Notes under the pieces: generated by a model
Seen by the model: the letters and a program-made list of their open reading frames with translations, nothing else
The model's database searches: none
Told to the model about the DNA's origin: nothing
Part shown: positions 23,513 through 36,660 of the stretch, in pieces
Layout of the letters: each line of letters starts with the position of its first letter
How positions within the stretch are numbered: position 1 is the first letter of the stretch
Made by a program: the position numbers and the translations under genes
Assembly: GCA_028753945.1 (NCBI GenBank)
Contig: JAPNXP010000010.1
Location: forward strand, 2,359,042-2,423,041
Reading direction: 5' to 3'
Source of the DNA: Hexactinellida sp. DTS-2022
Lineage: Eukaryota > Porifera > Hexactinellida
Length of the DNA stretch: 64,000 bases

Positions 23513-25661
23513 TATTCATCAAATCAGTCTTGCACGCGTTGGAACTGTATTGTTTGCGGTGATACTCCACCACCTGGTAGAGCCGCTGGCGCTGTTCTTC
23601 ATCATTTGTTTGCACTTCATTGAAGCCTGTTGCCAACTTGAAGGCCCGCTCTGCAGAGTCGTTAACAACACTCAAAGCACGGAGAGTCATACGTGCTGCC
23701 TTGAAATCTTCGCGCTCTTCCCAAGTTTCAACACAACTGTTAGAAAGCCCTGCGGAAGATGTAAAGCCTCAAATAAGTTTAAGGATCGTGGATTAACGAA
23801 GTCCGAAATGGACCGATGTTGGAATGTAGCCTGTTTCGGATCGATACGACGCACAAGTGTATTAGTAGTCTGTATATCACTTTGCAGTGCGGTAACAATC
23901 GCGGATCTATCGTTGGTATTGATGTTGTCAGAAAACAAAGACAAGCAGATGAGATCCTCACTCAAGTACCACAAGTGGTGTCGCATTTCTTCTCAGCGAC
24001 AATTGCGACCTTGTTGTCGACGGTTTTGAACTGTTCCACTAGTTTCAGCATCCGGAGGTCGTTGGCTGGTGCGGGGGTCGTTTCTGCCGCATCCACCCAG
24101 AATGTCACATAAATTGTAGAGTTATACAAGCCAATGCGACGCGAGCTGTCGATCTGCGGTCTGATCAAATGAATTTGGTTGCGGAAACCAAAGTTCTTCA
24201 GACAGTAAATGCCCTTTGTCATCCATCTTCCGCGGTGGTATGCCCCTGGTGCGTAGATTGAAGCATCAACTTCTTTTCCCAGTAAACGCATCGCCAGAAG
24301 GGCGAATTCGCGGTAGTCATCACGTGGTTTGATTTCCGCCAGGTATTTCTAAGTTTGTCGACTACTTCGCCTCGCCGTCATGCAAGCCATGGAATTTCTA
24401 CAGTTTTCAAAGCACCAGCTGCCTCCTGATCACTGTTAAGTTGTTCGAACTTTGATTTGTCAATAAAGGCCCATTGCGACTTGAATCGTTTGAATAGTTC
24501 TATCTCAGGCCCCGACGAGACAAAGAAGTTATCTAATACTGCTGCTGCGTACAGCTCAACATGTGATGCCGGCACGCAAGGAACAACAATCTCCTAGGAA
24601 ATAAATCCAGGATGACTGTTATCGCGCCTGTCTGAAATCCAGTATTACTCGCTGTTGTGTCAAAGCAGAGACCTGCCAGATTCTCCTCGACACCTGACCA
24701 TTCGTGAATAAACTCCTTCACCTTCTGGGCCATCAACTTCCCACTGGCGACTGGCATGATGGGGGTGCCCAGCAGTTTCTCAACAACTAGTCCCGACACA
24801 ACAATCGCAAGCCGATCGTTCTTTGTACCATCTTGGATGGGCAACAATTTCGTATCGAAGTGCACGACCAATGGGACATTTGGATGGAAAATTTGTCTGA
24901 CCTCCGCAGCCATTAACTCTCACGATTCGTTGCGAGCCTCCATCATGCTAGTCCACGACATTGTGATCACCTTCAAGTTTCACCTGCTGCGGCTAGTGCA
25001 GGCATCTGTGTACGGTCCAGGGCTGTGTTGTAGACTGGATTATCAATGACACGGCGTTTCTTGAACTGATTGTGTGATAAACAATCCTGATTTTGAGAAT
25101 CCAGGATAGTCGGTAGAGTATTTGAAAATAATCTCCAGTTTCAGAATTTTCGTTGTCGCTTAAATCGTAGTCAATCCATTCAGATTGATTGTGAGGACAG
25201 CACACTGAAGCGGCTGCTTGACGTGTTTGTTCTGATATATTGCGCCTGATTCTCCTCTCAACAGCTCTTCTAAAGGTTTTATCCTCATTGGACATGGACA
25301 TCAAGAGGTCGCTATATTGATCTACCAGAAACTGTCGATCATCGAGTAGCTTGTTTTTTTCCCATTCAGCATGTGCAATGTCAAATACTTTACCGAGTAG
25401 CACAGTGAATTGTGTTTCCAGTATCTGCTGTGCTGTATTCCTGCGATATTTGTTTTTCGACACTCTTACGTACTGCTGATGTAAATCCTTCAATTTGCTA
25501 ACAACGTGAGGTTTCTCTGTTGTAGGGATGTTAGCTCGAGCCCAAAATGAGATCTCCTCGTCTGCGACTGTACTGCAAGCGGCGGCAAGTGTCAAGTGCA
25601 TTGTCTTCATTTCAAAGAACACACGTCGAAGAGTTGTGCTGGAAAGAGGTAATTGACTCAT
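23513..25661 (-). pseudogene. hAT-like transposase of an uncharacterised invertebrate family
   Basis: Minus-strand fragments in different frames follow one another: 25661-25000 (MSQLPLSSTTLRRVF; WARANIPTT), 25070-24940 (RRVIDNPVYNTALDRT), 24913-24533 (VPLVVHFDTKLLP; LCFDTTASNTG; LLFLACRHHML), 24575-24378 (SSGPEIELFKRFKSQW), 24291-23962 and 23690-23513 (LRALSVVNDSAERAFKL; DEEQRQRLYQVVEYHRKQ). DTTASNTG followed by C.HH resembles the second catalytic block and the C..H motif of hAT transposases. The 8-bp duplication around the element supports hAT membership. I recall very similar uncharacterised repeat proteins from many invertebrates. At least four frameshifts make this copy inactive. Confidence 0.8.
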
Positions 25662-27040
25662 TTAATCAGGCATGTGGAGGGGTTGTCCGATGAGCCAAAT
25701 AGCTGTTTTTGATCATGTGGCCATATTTTAAATTCTGAACAAAGATAAAAATTGATACTTGGTGGGAAAATTTAGGAAGTAAATGTGATCATAAATGTAA
25801 TATTGTAGGTATATATATTAATAGAGAATCAGAGATTGGAATTAATTTCAGGGTAGAAAAGAAAAGTTTATTAATTAATTATATCTTCTGGTAAAGTGTT
25901 AAATAAAATCATGTGCATCCGAATTCGACATCCGATAGGCTCGCCTATGATATGAAACTTCAGCTCAAATTAGGTTACCATAATCGTTTTAGGAATTCTG
26001 TGAAATCCAGTTGAAAGGGGCTGAAATTGTGGTTTTGAGAGACCTGTTAACGACATCCGTTTGGGATAATATTTGCAGGAGTCGGTTTGCTATATAACCT
26101 CACATTTTGAGGGGGTGTGCGAATTTTACAGTTAAAATACAAAGATCTCATTCAAAAATAAACCACCCTAGTATATTACATATTTTATAATTACAAGCAC
26201 TTGTATTTACAATAATATTTAAAAATATACTATTACTGAATTTACTTCGAAAACATCCCTGGTTGATCATAGATTTAGCGTTTAACGCGTACTGATGGAT
26301 ATCGTAATACGTACTAATGTATTATACGCAATACGCGTTTAATTAACTTAGATTTATGTATATGACTTCTATTTACAAATACTAGAAAAGTATATATATT
26401 GTATTTCCAAAATTGTGTATCTTTTTTGTTTCCCGCTACAATGCATTGTTGACATATGTGATTTCACTATATGCATATCGTTTGATGTTTTCTACGATTT
26501 CACAGCTTTAAATTAAGAATATCAAGGAAACTGAATGGAAACTAATAATCAGCATATTTTTATTTTATATGTTTGAATAAACACATCCAGATAGATTGCT
26601 GTTCACTGTATTAGCAATTATTCAAATATTTTTTCTTTTTGGAATTTGAGAGTGCATTTATAGGACCAGCGTGGATTCATTGCAATCGAAATTTTGTTGG
26701 ACTTTAACATACTATATCTGGCCTTTAAGTTGATTAACGTATTATACGTAATACGCTATCCACCAGCACGTATTATACGTTAAATATATGATCAACCAGG
26801 GATGTTTTCGAAGTAAATTCAATAGAATATTTCTAATTCTTGTTGTAAATACAACATCTAGCAAATAATCATATTTGTACTATACAAACTATACTTCGAG
26901 TCGATTAAACAATAAAATAATAACGATTAAACCGAAAGTTGTTCAAAGCAAATTCCATGACCTCGATATTATAACTAAGCCATACGTATTAAATTATACG
27001 TATTATACGTAACCAATAAAATACGTATTCAACAACTTAG

Positions 27041-29235
27041 TCTGGCTTTGATTTAAAAGCTTATAGTATATGCAAATATATTCTTATGAAATATTTCCTA
27101 TTTCCAGTTGCTAAGCTACTCTGATATGATAGCCTAGGGTATATGTAATTATATGTATTACACACAATGAAGTAAAGTTAATACAATTGTAGTTGCCTGT
27201 TGATTACTTTGTCAAAATCATCTCCAATTTCCAACATAAATAAAGTAATTTCCTTATTTAACATTAGTACTACCAATAGTTGGCATTTCTTTCTTCTGCC
27301 TTCGTTGATCAGAGAAATGTTTTGAACAAGCTCAGCCGCGAGTACGCGAGTATGTAATCTCACCTCACGCTGTGTCTATTGGGAGCGATAGTGCAATTTG
27401 ATACAAAATCAGGAAGGTACGGAAAGTGTGAATTCCCTGGTGTTCCAGACACAGTGGCTTGACTAGTGGCATCAGCAGTGGTAAATTAAGGGGGGTGGGC
27501 GGATGGGGCCGAGCCTAAAGGGGACAGGGGCATGCTGACCATACAGTCGATGCGGGATTCCCGCTCGGGGCCCCCTTTGAAGGCCGCCTTAGGGCCCCAC
27601 AGCGAATCCAATCTGAATGGAATCTCGCATGGGACCCCCAACCCCAGCACGCCCCTGAAAGGGGGCCCAATGAAAAGCTGTAGTATTGGTATTGAGAAAT
27701 GTGTTGCAGTATAATGTTTGAGTAGTGAAGCATTAACATGATAATGATAGTTTAATTGAGTTTGAACAGTAAAAAATAACAATGATACAATTAATAGACT
27801 GCACACCTTAAAAGTAACAACCCTAGTCCTTCCTGATCTACTTTTACATTGAATTTTTCGAGTCTAAATATATTCTCCACTTCACAGTAATGCATCCTAT
27901 TCGCAAGTCGGGGGCAACTAAAAGAAAAGAAAGTCACCTTCGCGAAGTGCAACTAAACAAGAACGTCTAAACTTCCTAAACTAGACATAATCACAATCCC
28001 AAGAATTGTCAGCCGAAGACTATGAGCTTTCTACTTCAACATGTTCCTTTGTACCTCTTGGCGATTCATTTGTATCTAATTTTTAAAAATACTTGCAGTT
28101 TGGGACTCCAGTTTTATCGAGTCAGAGTATCAAGTTCCATAGATTGTAGAAGAGCAACACGCTTTTAACTCAGAAAGAAATACAACTTGTTAATAACATT
28201 GGGTTGTGGGCCGATATATCAGAATACTTACGAAATCGTTGGCTAGCAAAATGTAGTGAAGATTGTAGAAACAATTGTAACGACCCTGTAGGATTATATT
28301 TAGGGGTGTCCTCAAAGAAACTCCTGAAGGCCCGTGGTTGATATCCGCCCGGGGCCCAATATACCTTTAATCCGTCTCTGGGCATCAGCACAAAAATATT
28401 TATTTCACAAATCAACTTATTACATTTTAGCTGTTTATAGTTACATAGTATACTATGTATAAACAGTATCAATAAGATTATTTATGGTTTAATGGATGAT
28501 GCCCTTGTTAATGATCATACTGTTTCAGCTCCACATGAATTCGATGAGGATGCGGGCTTGCGGCATCTCATTTATATAAGGAAGATATTCATTTTTACTT
28601 CATACCTTGAATCAGTGGAGCAACAGAGACGTTTGGGAACGCTTTTTGAAATTCCAGTAAGTTAGTTTTATAGGATTCATTGGAAATTTGAAGACTTATC
28701 GCTGATTCATTATGGTCAACTAAGCTTTATATCAAAACTATATCAGGTTTACTACAAGTACTTGTAGATACAATTATTAAATACTTAGTAACCATCTACC
28801 TTATTTATATTAAATGTACGTCATAATGTTTCCCAAGAAATGCTTGCCCTTTAATTTTACTATGTTAATAGTTTATTATCAATAACCATGGGTGACTAAA
28901 ATAGAATTTACTACAACCGTGCCCGATATTTCCATACATTACGAGCATCAGAGTGTTTCCCTTACTCTGATTCAGGGAGTGTCTCATATACTGTGTTAAG
29001 AAAATTTGTTCCATCTCAACCTCTAAAACCTCATCTTGTTGACGATGTTCCAATTAAGGAATCGGGTATAATGATTCCCTGTAGTTTTCGCTTATAGTGC
29101 ACCAATCCGAGTGTTTTCTTAGTGGAGGATTCAGCAGCTCATACTCAGACCTCACGATCATTCTAATAGCTCAACTAAAATTATCATTCGCCAATTAAAC
29201 TAAAAAGCTATATCACCGCGCTTAACTGGCTCTTT
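27041..29235. other. No gene seen; GC-rich hAT remnants at 27475-27716
   Basis: The stretch from CAGTGGTAAATTAAGGGGGG (about 27475) to GAAAGGGGGCCCAATG (about 27675) is far richer in G+C than its surroundings and looks like a hAT MITE, but only the left end is convincing. A smaller remnant (CCGCCCGGGGCCCAATA) lies at about 28345. The rest is AT-rich. Confidence 0.45.
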
Positions 29236-30060
29236 GTGATGTTATTGCTCTTCGAGGACTTATCTATTCCGCACGCCGACCTGTCAGTCCCCTTACGCTA
29301 CCTTGCACCACCTCACTCCCTACTACACTTTCCCACCCGGACAGACTCACTCCGCCGCCACCTCTACACCCTTCTTACACTACCAAACATCGGAGTAATT
29401 CCGAGACGCCACCCCGCCCGTATATAAGTAAGCGAGCAGGCAGACCGGATTATTAAATCTATTCCCGTCATCGTGACTGATGTATTCGAGCGTATTCTTT
29501 GCTTAATGCCATCAAAATCAACAAGTCTATAGGCCATGAGGATATTCCTAATTGGACTATGCCAAAACTTGGCACTTCCCAGCTGTACCATATTTTGTGC
29601 GTCAATCAGATATTTGTATCTTCCAGCACTCAGGAAATGTGTAACGGTTACCCCCATTCCAGTTTTCGCCGCTCGTAAGATAGAAGATCTGATACATATC
29701 ACGATCACTATGCTATCTAAGCAATTAGAGAGCATTGTAGGCGAGTGAATATTAAAAATCGTAGTTGATAAGTTAGGAGTGCCTCGAGATGGAGGTATGA
29801 AGAGCCTGTCCTCCACTCACGCTCTGGTTGATAACTTGCTCGTCGCTGCAGATGCTAGGATGGCCTCTAACGTAGTTTATTGGACTACTGAAAGTCTTTT
29901 GACCATGTTGACCACACAGTGCTGGTCAACATATGTAAGATGTATGGATTTCTCGGATTCATCATTAGATGAGGGGCTTTTATCTCAGTCACGGACCAGA
30001 GGGTGAGACTAGGTCAGGAGATTTAATTGAGATCACCCCAGAACTGTTTTCGAAATTTCA
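29236..30060 (+). pseudogene. LINE reverse transcriptase fragment
   Basis: Broken frames read in order: NKSIGHEDIPNW (about 29500-29550), TPIPVF (about 29660), LSKQLESIVGE (about 29715-29747), RDGGMKSLSSTHALVDNLL (about 29783-29840), then remnants of the palm region with MDFSDSSLDEG and RGFYLSHGPEG near 29950-30000. The order KS.G.DDIPNW, LSK.LE.IV and STTHALVDML is that of CR1/Jockey/RTE-type LINE reverse transcriptases. The endonuclease and C-terminal parts are missing, and several frameshifts are present. Confidence 0.75.
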
Positions 30061-32004
30061 ACCAATATAATCTATCAATTCTTCTCTACATATTCCTTTT
30101 TCCCTAAAACTTAACCCCACTTCATCATTAATTCAATTTATTTTCAATTAAAACCAATTTGTGATGCAATCTTAATTTGTTGATTCTTCAATTACTTTGT
30201 AAATATTTAAAAATTATCCATTCAGTATAGTCCTTGAATTCAAATTGTGAGTTTTCATAAAATTATTTCTATTTTTATCGGTGATTTGGAATGCATTGTC
30301 CAATATTTGAATTGAATCATCCATGTCGCTGTACTCGTAATTATTAATTCTAGATTTTATAATCAACACCCAATTCTATTTTGATAAATTATAGCTACTA
30401 ACTTTTTCAAGAGTAATAATTGATGTTGTAATACTACTTCCAACGCTTAGATGTAATCATTCATTTTATCAGTTTGATCTTATCGTTATAGTTTATTTTA
30501 ATGCTATATTATACTGACTTTATTGAATACTAAAGGTAAAGACTTCCCATATTTGTAAGATTACAACGGGCTTGCAACCTCAACCGAAAAAGAAGCACCT
30601 TCAGCAATCTGAAAGTTGGAAACATGTTAGGTTTGAGCTTACGGAATATGTTAATTTGCTGATATACTTGATTTTTAGAAAAACATTTTAGTAAATGTTT
30701 GTTGCATGAGTAATTACTTTGCAATGCTAGTGCGCCCACTTGACTGTATGATTTCGAAGAAATAATCCAAATTTATGGTTGTCTACCTCAATATGGGATT
30801 TTCATATATTTCCCTGCACAACCAAGAGAGGAAGCTTAAAAGTTGTATGACTTGAATAATCTAGTTTCTGCATTCTAGTAAATTATAATTATCAATGAGA
30901 TATCGTTTTGCTATGTATTTATTTGACAGTCGTAGCGCTCGTGCACACTACCTGATGTTTAATGGTTTAGAGGAAGCACATATTAAGAATTTCAAAAGTT
31001 TGTTGTTGTCAGTTAATTATATGATAACAGTATTTTCAATGCATTTTTAGAATTCTAAAACAATTTATGAAAATTGTATTTTAGTAAACTGACTAGAATC
31101 GAGACGAAGAGACGGATCGTTGGTCAAAACTAATCAATGCTCTTACAATAACAATCAATTCCATCTTTCAATAGGCCCATGTACAAACTCCATTAAAAGT
31201 AAGGTATGGAGGAGAATCCAGCATCAATATTTTTTGATAGTCATATACCGCCTGAAAGTACAACACCTAAGATTTTGAATTAGACGAGACACTTATGAAA
31301 AAATTACTTCTACTAACATTCCAAAAACTTCAACGCTTCATAAAATCGAGCTTTTGTCGAAATTAACAGATTGTCCTGTTTCTATTTTTAAGATAGATTT
31401 AGGAGCCAAAAAGACAAGAAATTCAAATCCATATCACAACGCCTTATTTACATGAAACACAAAACTCCTAAGAACCCAGAAGAAAATAAGACTCAATTCT
31501 AGCATAAGTTTCTACAGTACAGGGTTCCATTTTTTTTAATTACTTGAAATCCTTTTGACAAGTCCTTCTTATTTTTTAAATTACTTCTTCTGTTGATTCC
31601 AATTATTTTCTTTTTAATCATCGTGTCATTTTACATTTCTAAATTCGTTTTTGATCTTCTAGGAAATTATAAAACATAATATTTGGGAAGAAACCTTCGC
31701 GACTCCTTTACAAAAGAAATCGTGCAACAGCCTAAACAAAGAACATGTCTATACATCCAATACCATTATCAGTTTTATATGGTGAGGCAGGAGGTAAAGT
31801 TTTTAGTATATCCTATGTATATTTTATAGGTCGAAAACAGAACTTTATATACACTCCCCTCCTAAAAGTATTCGTACTCCTTCACGATTTTCATTGTAAA
31901 TAGTACTATAGTATATTTATTATTGAGCTGTTTTTATTCGGAATAGATGGAATAATACAATTCTGATTTAAGATTCGTATTCTACGCATGCGACTTATAT
32001 ATTA
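30061..32004. other. No gene seen; Tc1-like end at about 31850
   Basis: TACACTCCCCTCCTAAAAGTATTCGTAC at 31849-31877 resembles a Tc1-type terminal repeat; a related sequence lies at about 45275. No second end was found. Otherwise AT-rich sequence. Confidence 0.45.
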
Positions 32005-32858
32005 CTAGCCGCTTCTCTTGCTAGGTCGCTTCGTGGCAGAATACAACCACACACCAACCGCTTCGCGGTTGCTGTGTCGTTTATATACAGTCGAAATCGG
32101 GTTTTTTTGCCCCCCAAAATGCACGACAAAAGGAGGCAAAAAAACCCAATAAGCAAAAAAACCCGATGGAAAACACATTAAGATATCACATTTTTGCACG
32201 ACAAAAGGAGGCAAAAAAACCCAATAAGCAAAAAAACCCGTGGCAAAAAACCCCGATTTCGACTGTACTCCTAATATTGATTATAAAGTGTAAATAGGCC
32301 TAAAATAATAGAATTTAACAATGTTAAATTTTAGTGATTACGTAATCATGTGATAATGAGTTAGCATAGTGGCGATCTGATGTGACCAACGTGCCCCATC
32401 ATTAATGTACTTGTTCAATTAAATTTTCAGATTTTTATCTCTTAAAGGGCGCGAATTATTTGCGATTAAGTTAATTTTCAGGGTTCCTCGAAATGTAATA
32501 ATGACGTCAAAACTTGTCGAGGTGTGATGAATTTTGAGTGGTAACCTCAATTTGTTGGCGGGTGTCAAAAGTTACCCCTATATCCCAAAAATCACATTTG
32601 GAAACCGTCCACTTTCTTCTATCAACTCGTAACATACAAACAAATATATACACATATATATATATCCAGTAAGTGTCTTTTATTACACGATTTAGGGACA
32701 TATTTTAAAAGTTCAGCTTTTTTTACAACACAATTTAGATAAAAAAAATCTCGATTCCCTATAAGGAAATTCACCATAAAAGTGTGTTTTATGGAGTATT
32801 TTCCAATATTAAGGGACATGTTCTGGATATATACAGGTTTGGGTTTTAATAGTATAGA
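32005..32858 (-). mobile_element. Non-autonomous Helitron, copy 3, with nested MITE
   Basis: On the minus strand it starts TCTATACTATTAAAACCC and ends at CTAG (32005-32008), flanked by A on its 5' side and T on its 3' side. It shares the internal GACGTCA...CTTGTCGAGGTGTGA and GGGCGCGAATTAT blocks with the other copies. The 3' hairpin is mutated (GCTTCTC for GCTTCGC). It is enlarged by a 178-bp MITE. Confidence 0.8.
32088..32265. mobile_element. TA-flanked MITE nested in Helitron copy 3
   Basis: Ends CAGTCGAAATCGGG and CCCGATTTCGACTG are perfect inverted repeats with TA on both sides. Inside, a 46-bp unit (GCACGACAAAAGGAGGCAAA...) is present twice, at about 32118 and 32195. Confidence 0.9.
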
Positions 32859-35537
32859 TAGAAGCTTTTAACTTGATCACATATTGATACGTTGAAATTA
32901 TCTTATTTTGGAACCATGATCACTCTTTCCAAATTCCACTATGGTATTCCACTATGGTTGCACGTGATGACATTAGTTGATAATTTTCGAAACTGATCAA
33001 GTTGTAAAGAGTTGAAAGATGATTAAATATATAATTCGGATAAGAGGCATGCATATCTGAAATCAAAATAGCAATATTCTATATAGTTTGTAAGCACCAC
33101 ACGTTAAAATAAAATACTTCACTACTATTTTCAAAGGAGTTATTTTATAGTACGAATATAAAACCAGATGAATTTCATTTATCTCGATAAATGACTCATT
33201 TTAATATAAACAATTGAATTCATGATTCATTCCTAAGAATAACATACAATCTGGCCGTAATTGTCATGTGACATATTGCCTTTTAGCGAATCCCCATGAG
33301 GTTTTGAGAAACTCGACATTCAATATCAATTTTCCGTTTCTTTCCATTAATTACCGGAGTGGACATATTTTTTTGTAAATATTTGAATATTGTTTGAGTT
33401 GGTTTTTACTTGTATTTGGAATTTATGGAATTTATATGAGTTATTCCAGTTGAGAGAACACCTTATGTGCTATAAAATATTTGATCAAAACCAAAAAAAA
33501 AGGTTATACAAGAAGTTTATTAGTTATGTAAATCACATCATTGTTGAAAAAGGTTTCATTCAATTTTGTTTTGCAGAATTAAGTTTCTCTTTATTTGGTT
33601 CGCTCAAATAGGTTTCAATCAATAATTATCACCCGAAACTGGGAAAGTACTCTAATATGTCTGCAGGCCGGATAGAATCCTCTCGCGCGCCGGATTGTGG
33701 CCCGCGGGCCGTAGGTTGGACAAGCCTGATCTAAATCTAAATTATGTGAGATATTTTTATAGAGTTTGCCTATTTAGTCATCGTGTTTATGAGCAATTTG
33801 CCGCATAACATATATTCGGAACTATTGTTGAGATTACTAAAGTCTACTATTAGCTTCCAGAATTTCAGGTTAAACACTTGCTTTTGGTTCTGAGTACAAA
33901 AGGTCGAAAATTCACTACGAAAACTAATGTTGATGACGTCATGGAAGCTTCATATCTCTATGATTTACATATTTAACAAACTATTATTTACTACATTTAG
34001 ATATTTATCTAGTTGAGATGGTTTCAAATGATTTATTTTAAGTGCCGCTGATTGAAGAATTATAAGTGCCGCTGATTGAAGAATTTCAAAAGTAGCACGG
34101 GGAGCAATTCTAGCGGATCTCCCAAGATTCCGTCCGACAATTTGAAGCAACAATTGTAGACCAAGGATTCGTTGATAGGGATAGAAGAGTATGGCACTGA
34201 TAGAAACTTTTCCAAAAATCAACTAAATTAGACAAGTGCCGACAGCATTTGCTTTGGATGCATAAAAATTGGTGGTTTATTGATGGTGCCTCCGTGAGAT
34301 AATAGTCTGCTCCGCTCTAAATTTGGCTTTTGGCATGTCATGTGTTAAACCATTCAGGAAGGTGTTTCCGTGGGTATAGATCCTCTCTAGTTTGGAAGTT
34401 TACTTCTAGCCCACTTCATTTTATATTTATTGTAGTTTAAATATCAATATAATATGCGATGATTCAGTATTTTTTATGTGCATGTTGGGTAATTTCCAAT
34501 CGCAGACAAATTAATTCAAATAATCATATTCCGATAATTGTAAAAATACTTTTTACGATGTCATCAACTTGATGATTCTAGAGGAGTTAAGAACAATTTA
34601 AAATTGAAAGTATGTTTTTTTCTTGCAATTTCTCTGTAATAAATGACATTTATTCAATAAGTATGAATATTATTTATTTAGTACTCATGATTTTTCACCA
34701 ACTTCTATGTACTGTGAATTTATGAGGTTATTTGGATTGCGTGAATTAAACTTGAGTATGTAATCCATATCATACTCATTGAGTATATAATGGATTTGGT
34801 ACATTATTGAATTCGACACACTCAATAACTCCAATAAAAAATCTAAAGCTTCTCTATATATTAAATACAACCTGAATTAGTCGAAATTATTACGTCAGTT
34901 TCTTACTTATGCAAGAATTAAGAATATACATGCAGAAGGAAATATATTCACATAATCTGTTCTTCTTATTTTTATATAATCTTACATTTCAATTAGAAAT
35001 AGAAGCCTACCCGATCGCACTAGTTGATTCGATATAATTATCACTAGTTAAACATTATAATCAGATTTACATCAAATTGTGGATATGTTCAATCAACACC
35101 TTTATGATTGATATAGTATACATGAATAATATATTGTATTGTTCTAAAACGTCTTTTTATATCGATTTCTCCTGATTTGACATTTTTGACCACTGTGCAT
35201 AATTATATACACTAAATTATACAAGGTGTAAGTAAATAAACGATAATATTTGTTAGTACGCTAAATCATCAAAATGAAGCATTAAATTAATTCTGAACCA
35301 CACATAAATCCATGGTGTATTAGTATTTTTTTACATCGAATTCTTGAAATTCAATTTAATACGTATCTAAATTCCAATATTTCCAAATGTCTCCAATACT
35401 CCAACTGTCATTTTCTGATGAAAGATGTAGTGCCGAATTGTACTTGAAATTTGTTTCAAGTTTGTACTTGTACTTCAAACAAATATGCTTATTAGTTGGA
35501 GGCAGTTTTTCTGATGATAATTGTTTCTTTGAAAGCA
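32859..35537. other. No gene seen; lone hAT-type end at 33660-33730
   Basis: GTGGCCCGCGGGCCGTAGGTTGGACAAGCCTG, given here only as a landmark of a typical hAT right end, closes at about 33730, but no left end was found. A 24-bp direct repeat (AGTGCCGCTGATTGAAGAAT) lies at 34041-34084. The rest is AT-rich. Confidence 0.45.
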
Positions 35538-35542
35538 TGTAC

Positions 35543-36655
35543 CACAGTGAGCAAATCAGCGGTCATAGCTCAAATTTTGAGGTCTGTGTATTTGCTCAAT
35601 TTCTTAAATATGTGTTGCTAGGATAGTCAAGGACCATAGAAATTTAATTTATTTTAGCAAATTCCTTCTGCAAGTCAAGATATTATAATTTGAATTACGA
35701 TCATTAACTATGGTTTCCAAGATAAAACTCGAGTTTTCAAATAGTATCAAGTTTCAAGTGCTAAATTTACAACATAAAAGAAGCTTTCTAGAGCACTTGA
35801 AAGCATACTAGTATCAGTTTTTCTTCTAGTTTCCAGATATTTGTCTATAATTAGTACATCTATTATGGTTTCCGAATTTGTTATAATTTATTTTATTCAG
35901 TTTTCGATGATACTTTTTGTATATTTAGTGCTCGATCTTATATGGTAAGATATGGTCAATTATGACACCTATTCTATCTTATATTACAGAAAATTCTCTT
36001 TAAGATCACTAATTGACATCATTTGACCCAAAAATGTTACATACATTATTTAACTGTCCCTCGGACGTAAATTTCAAAAAATTGAGTTGTTTATTTAATA
36101 TTCAAATACTTGTGGTTAAGTATAAAATATAAAATATGTAATATATGTATACTGTATTTATTGGTTAAATCAATGTAAAATGACTAATATTGATGCATTT
36201 AATGTTCTTGAAACACGAAACGATAATACCAGTGAACTGAGTGAAGTATCCGAACAGATGGTGTGTTAATTTCTAATCCCAGATAAAGAATTAGAAAATT
36301 TTCTGTGTTCTGTCGTAATCATTAAATTTGTTGTTTCTCACATAGTACATGATTTTTATCAGTCATAAAACGGAAAATGAGATGTAAGATGCTCATTTGT
36401 ATTCTACACATCGACACTTACTACTAGTATGAATAGTCCAACTAGATCGGTGATAATGATCTAATATTTCCGAAATTCAATTTATCTCATTTTTGCTAAG
36501 TCATCACAACTTCTGAAATGTATGCCTTTCCAAAAATTTTTTGGGCCCACTCAATTTGTTATAGGTGATAACCTATAGGTAACTAATACCTTGTATACCT
36601 CTATCTTGCACCTAAATACCTATGACCGCTGATGTACCTGTTTTTGCACACTGTG
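35543..36655 (+). mobile_element. Transib-like non-autonomous element, copy B
   Basis: It starts CACAGTGAGCAAATCAGCGG and ends TTTTTGCACACTGTG. The flanks 35538-35542 and 36656-36660 are both TGTAC, a perfect 5-bp duplication. It is collinear with copy A along its whole length and differs by scattered substitutions and small indels. Confidence 0.8.
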
Positions 36656-36660
36656 TGTAC

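Larger units (their letters stand above)
22884..26170 (-). mobile_element. hAT-like DNA transposon, 3287 bp
   Basis: Flanks 22876-22883 and 26171-26178 are both GTATATTA, an 8-bp duplication. The ends are TTGGGTGG and, inverted, TAGGGTGG. Long inverted repeats follow: the left TTCGCACACCCCCTCAAAAG matches the right ATTTTGAGGGGGTGTGCGAA, and pairing continues through GAGACCTGTTAA...CATCCGTTTGGGATAAT, in all about 150 bp. It carries one transposase pseudogene on the minus strand and a MITE near its left end. It is inserted in a palindromic repeat. Confidence 0.9.
22732..27040. repeat. Inverted pair of palindromic ACGTATTATACGTA repeats, left arm split by a hAT element
   Basis: The left arm is 22732-22875 plus 26179-26351; the right arm is about 26725-27040. 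The arms are inverted copies with ends near CTAAGTTG...CAACTTAG and the shared stretch GAAAACATCCCTGGTTGATC. Each is rich in nested palindromes such as ACGTATTATACGTAATACG. About 375 bp of unrelated sequence lies between the arms. Single copies occur at 52109-52424 and, partial, at 59070-59157, so each arm is an element of about 315 bp in its own right. Confidence 0.8.

Noticed and set aside
23472..24112. Plus-strand open frames of 185 and 98 codons
   Set aside because: Antisense of the minus-strand transposase pseudogene and of the nested MITE.
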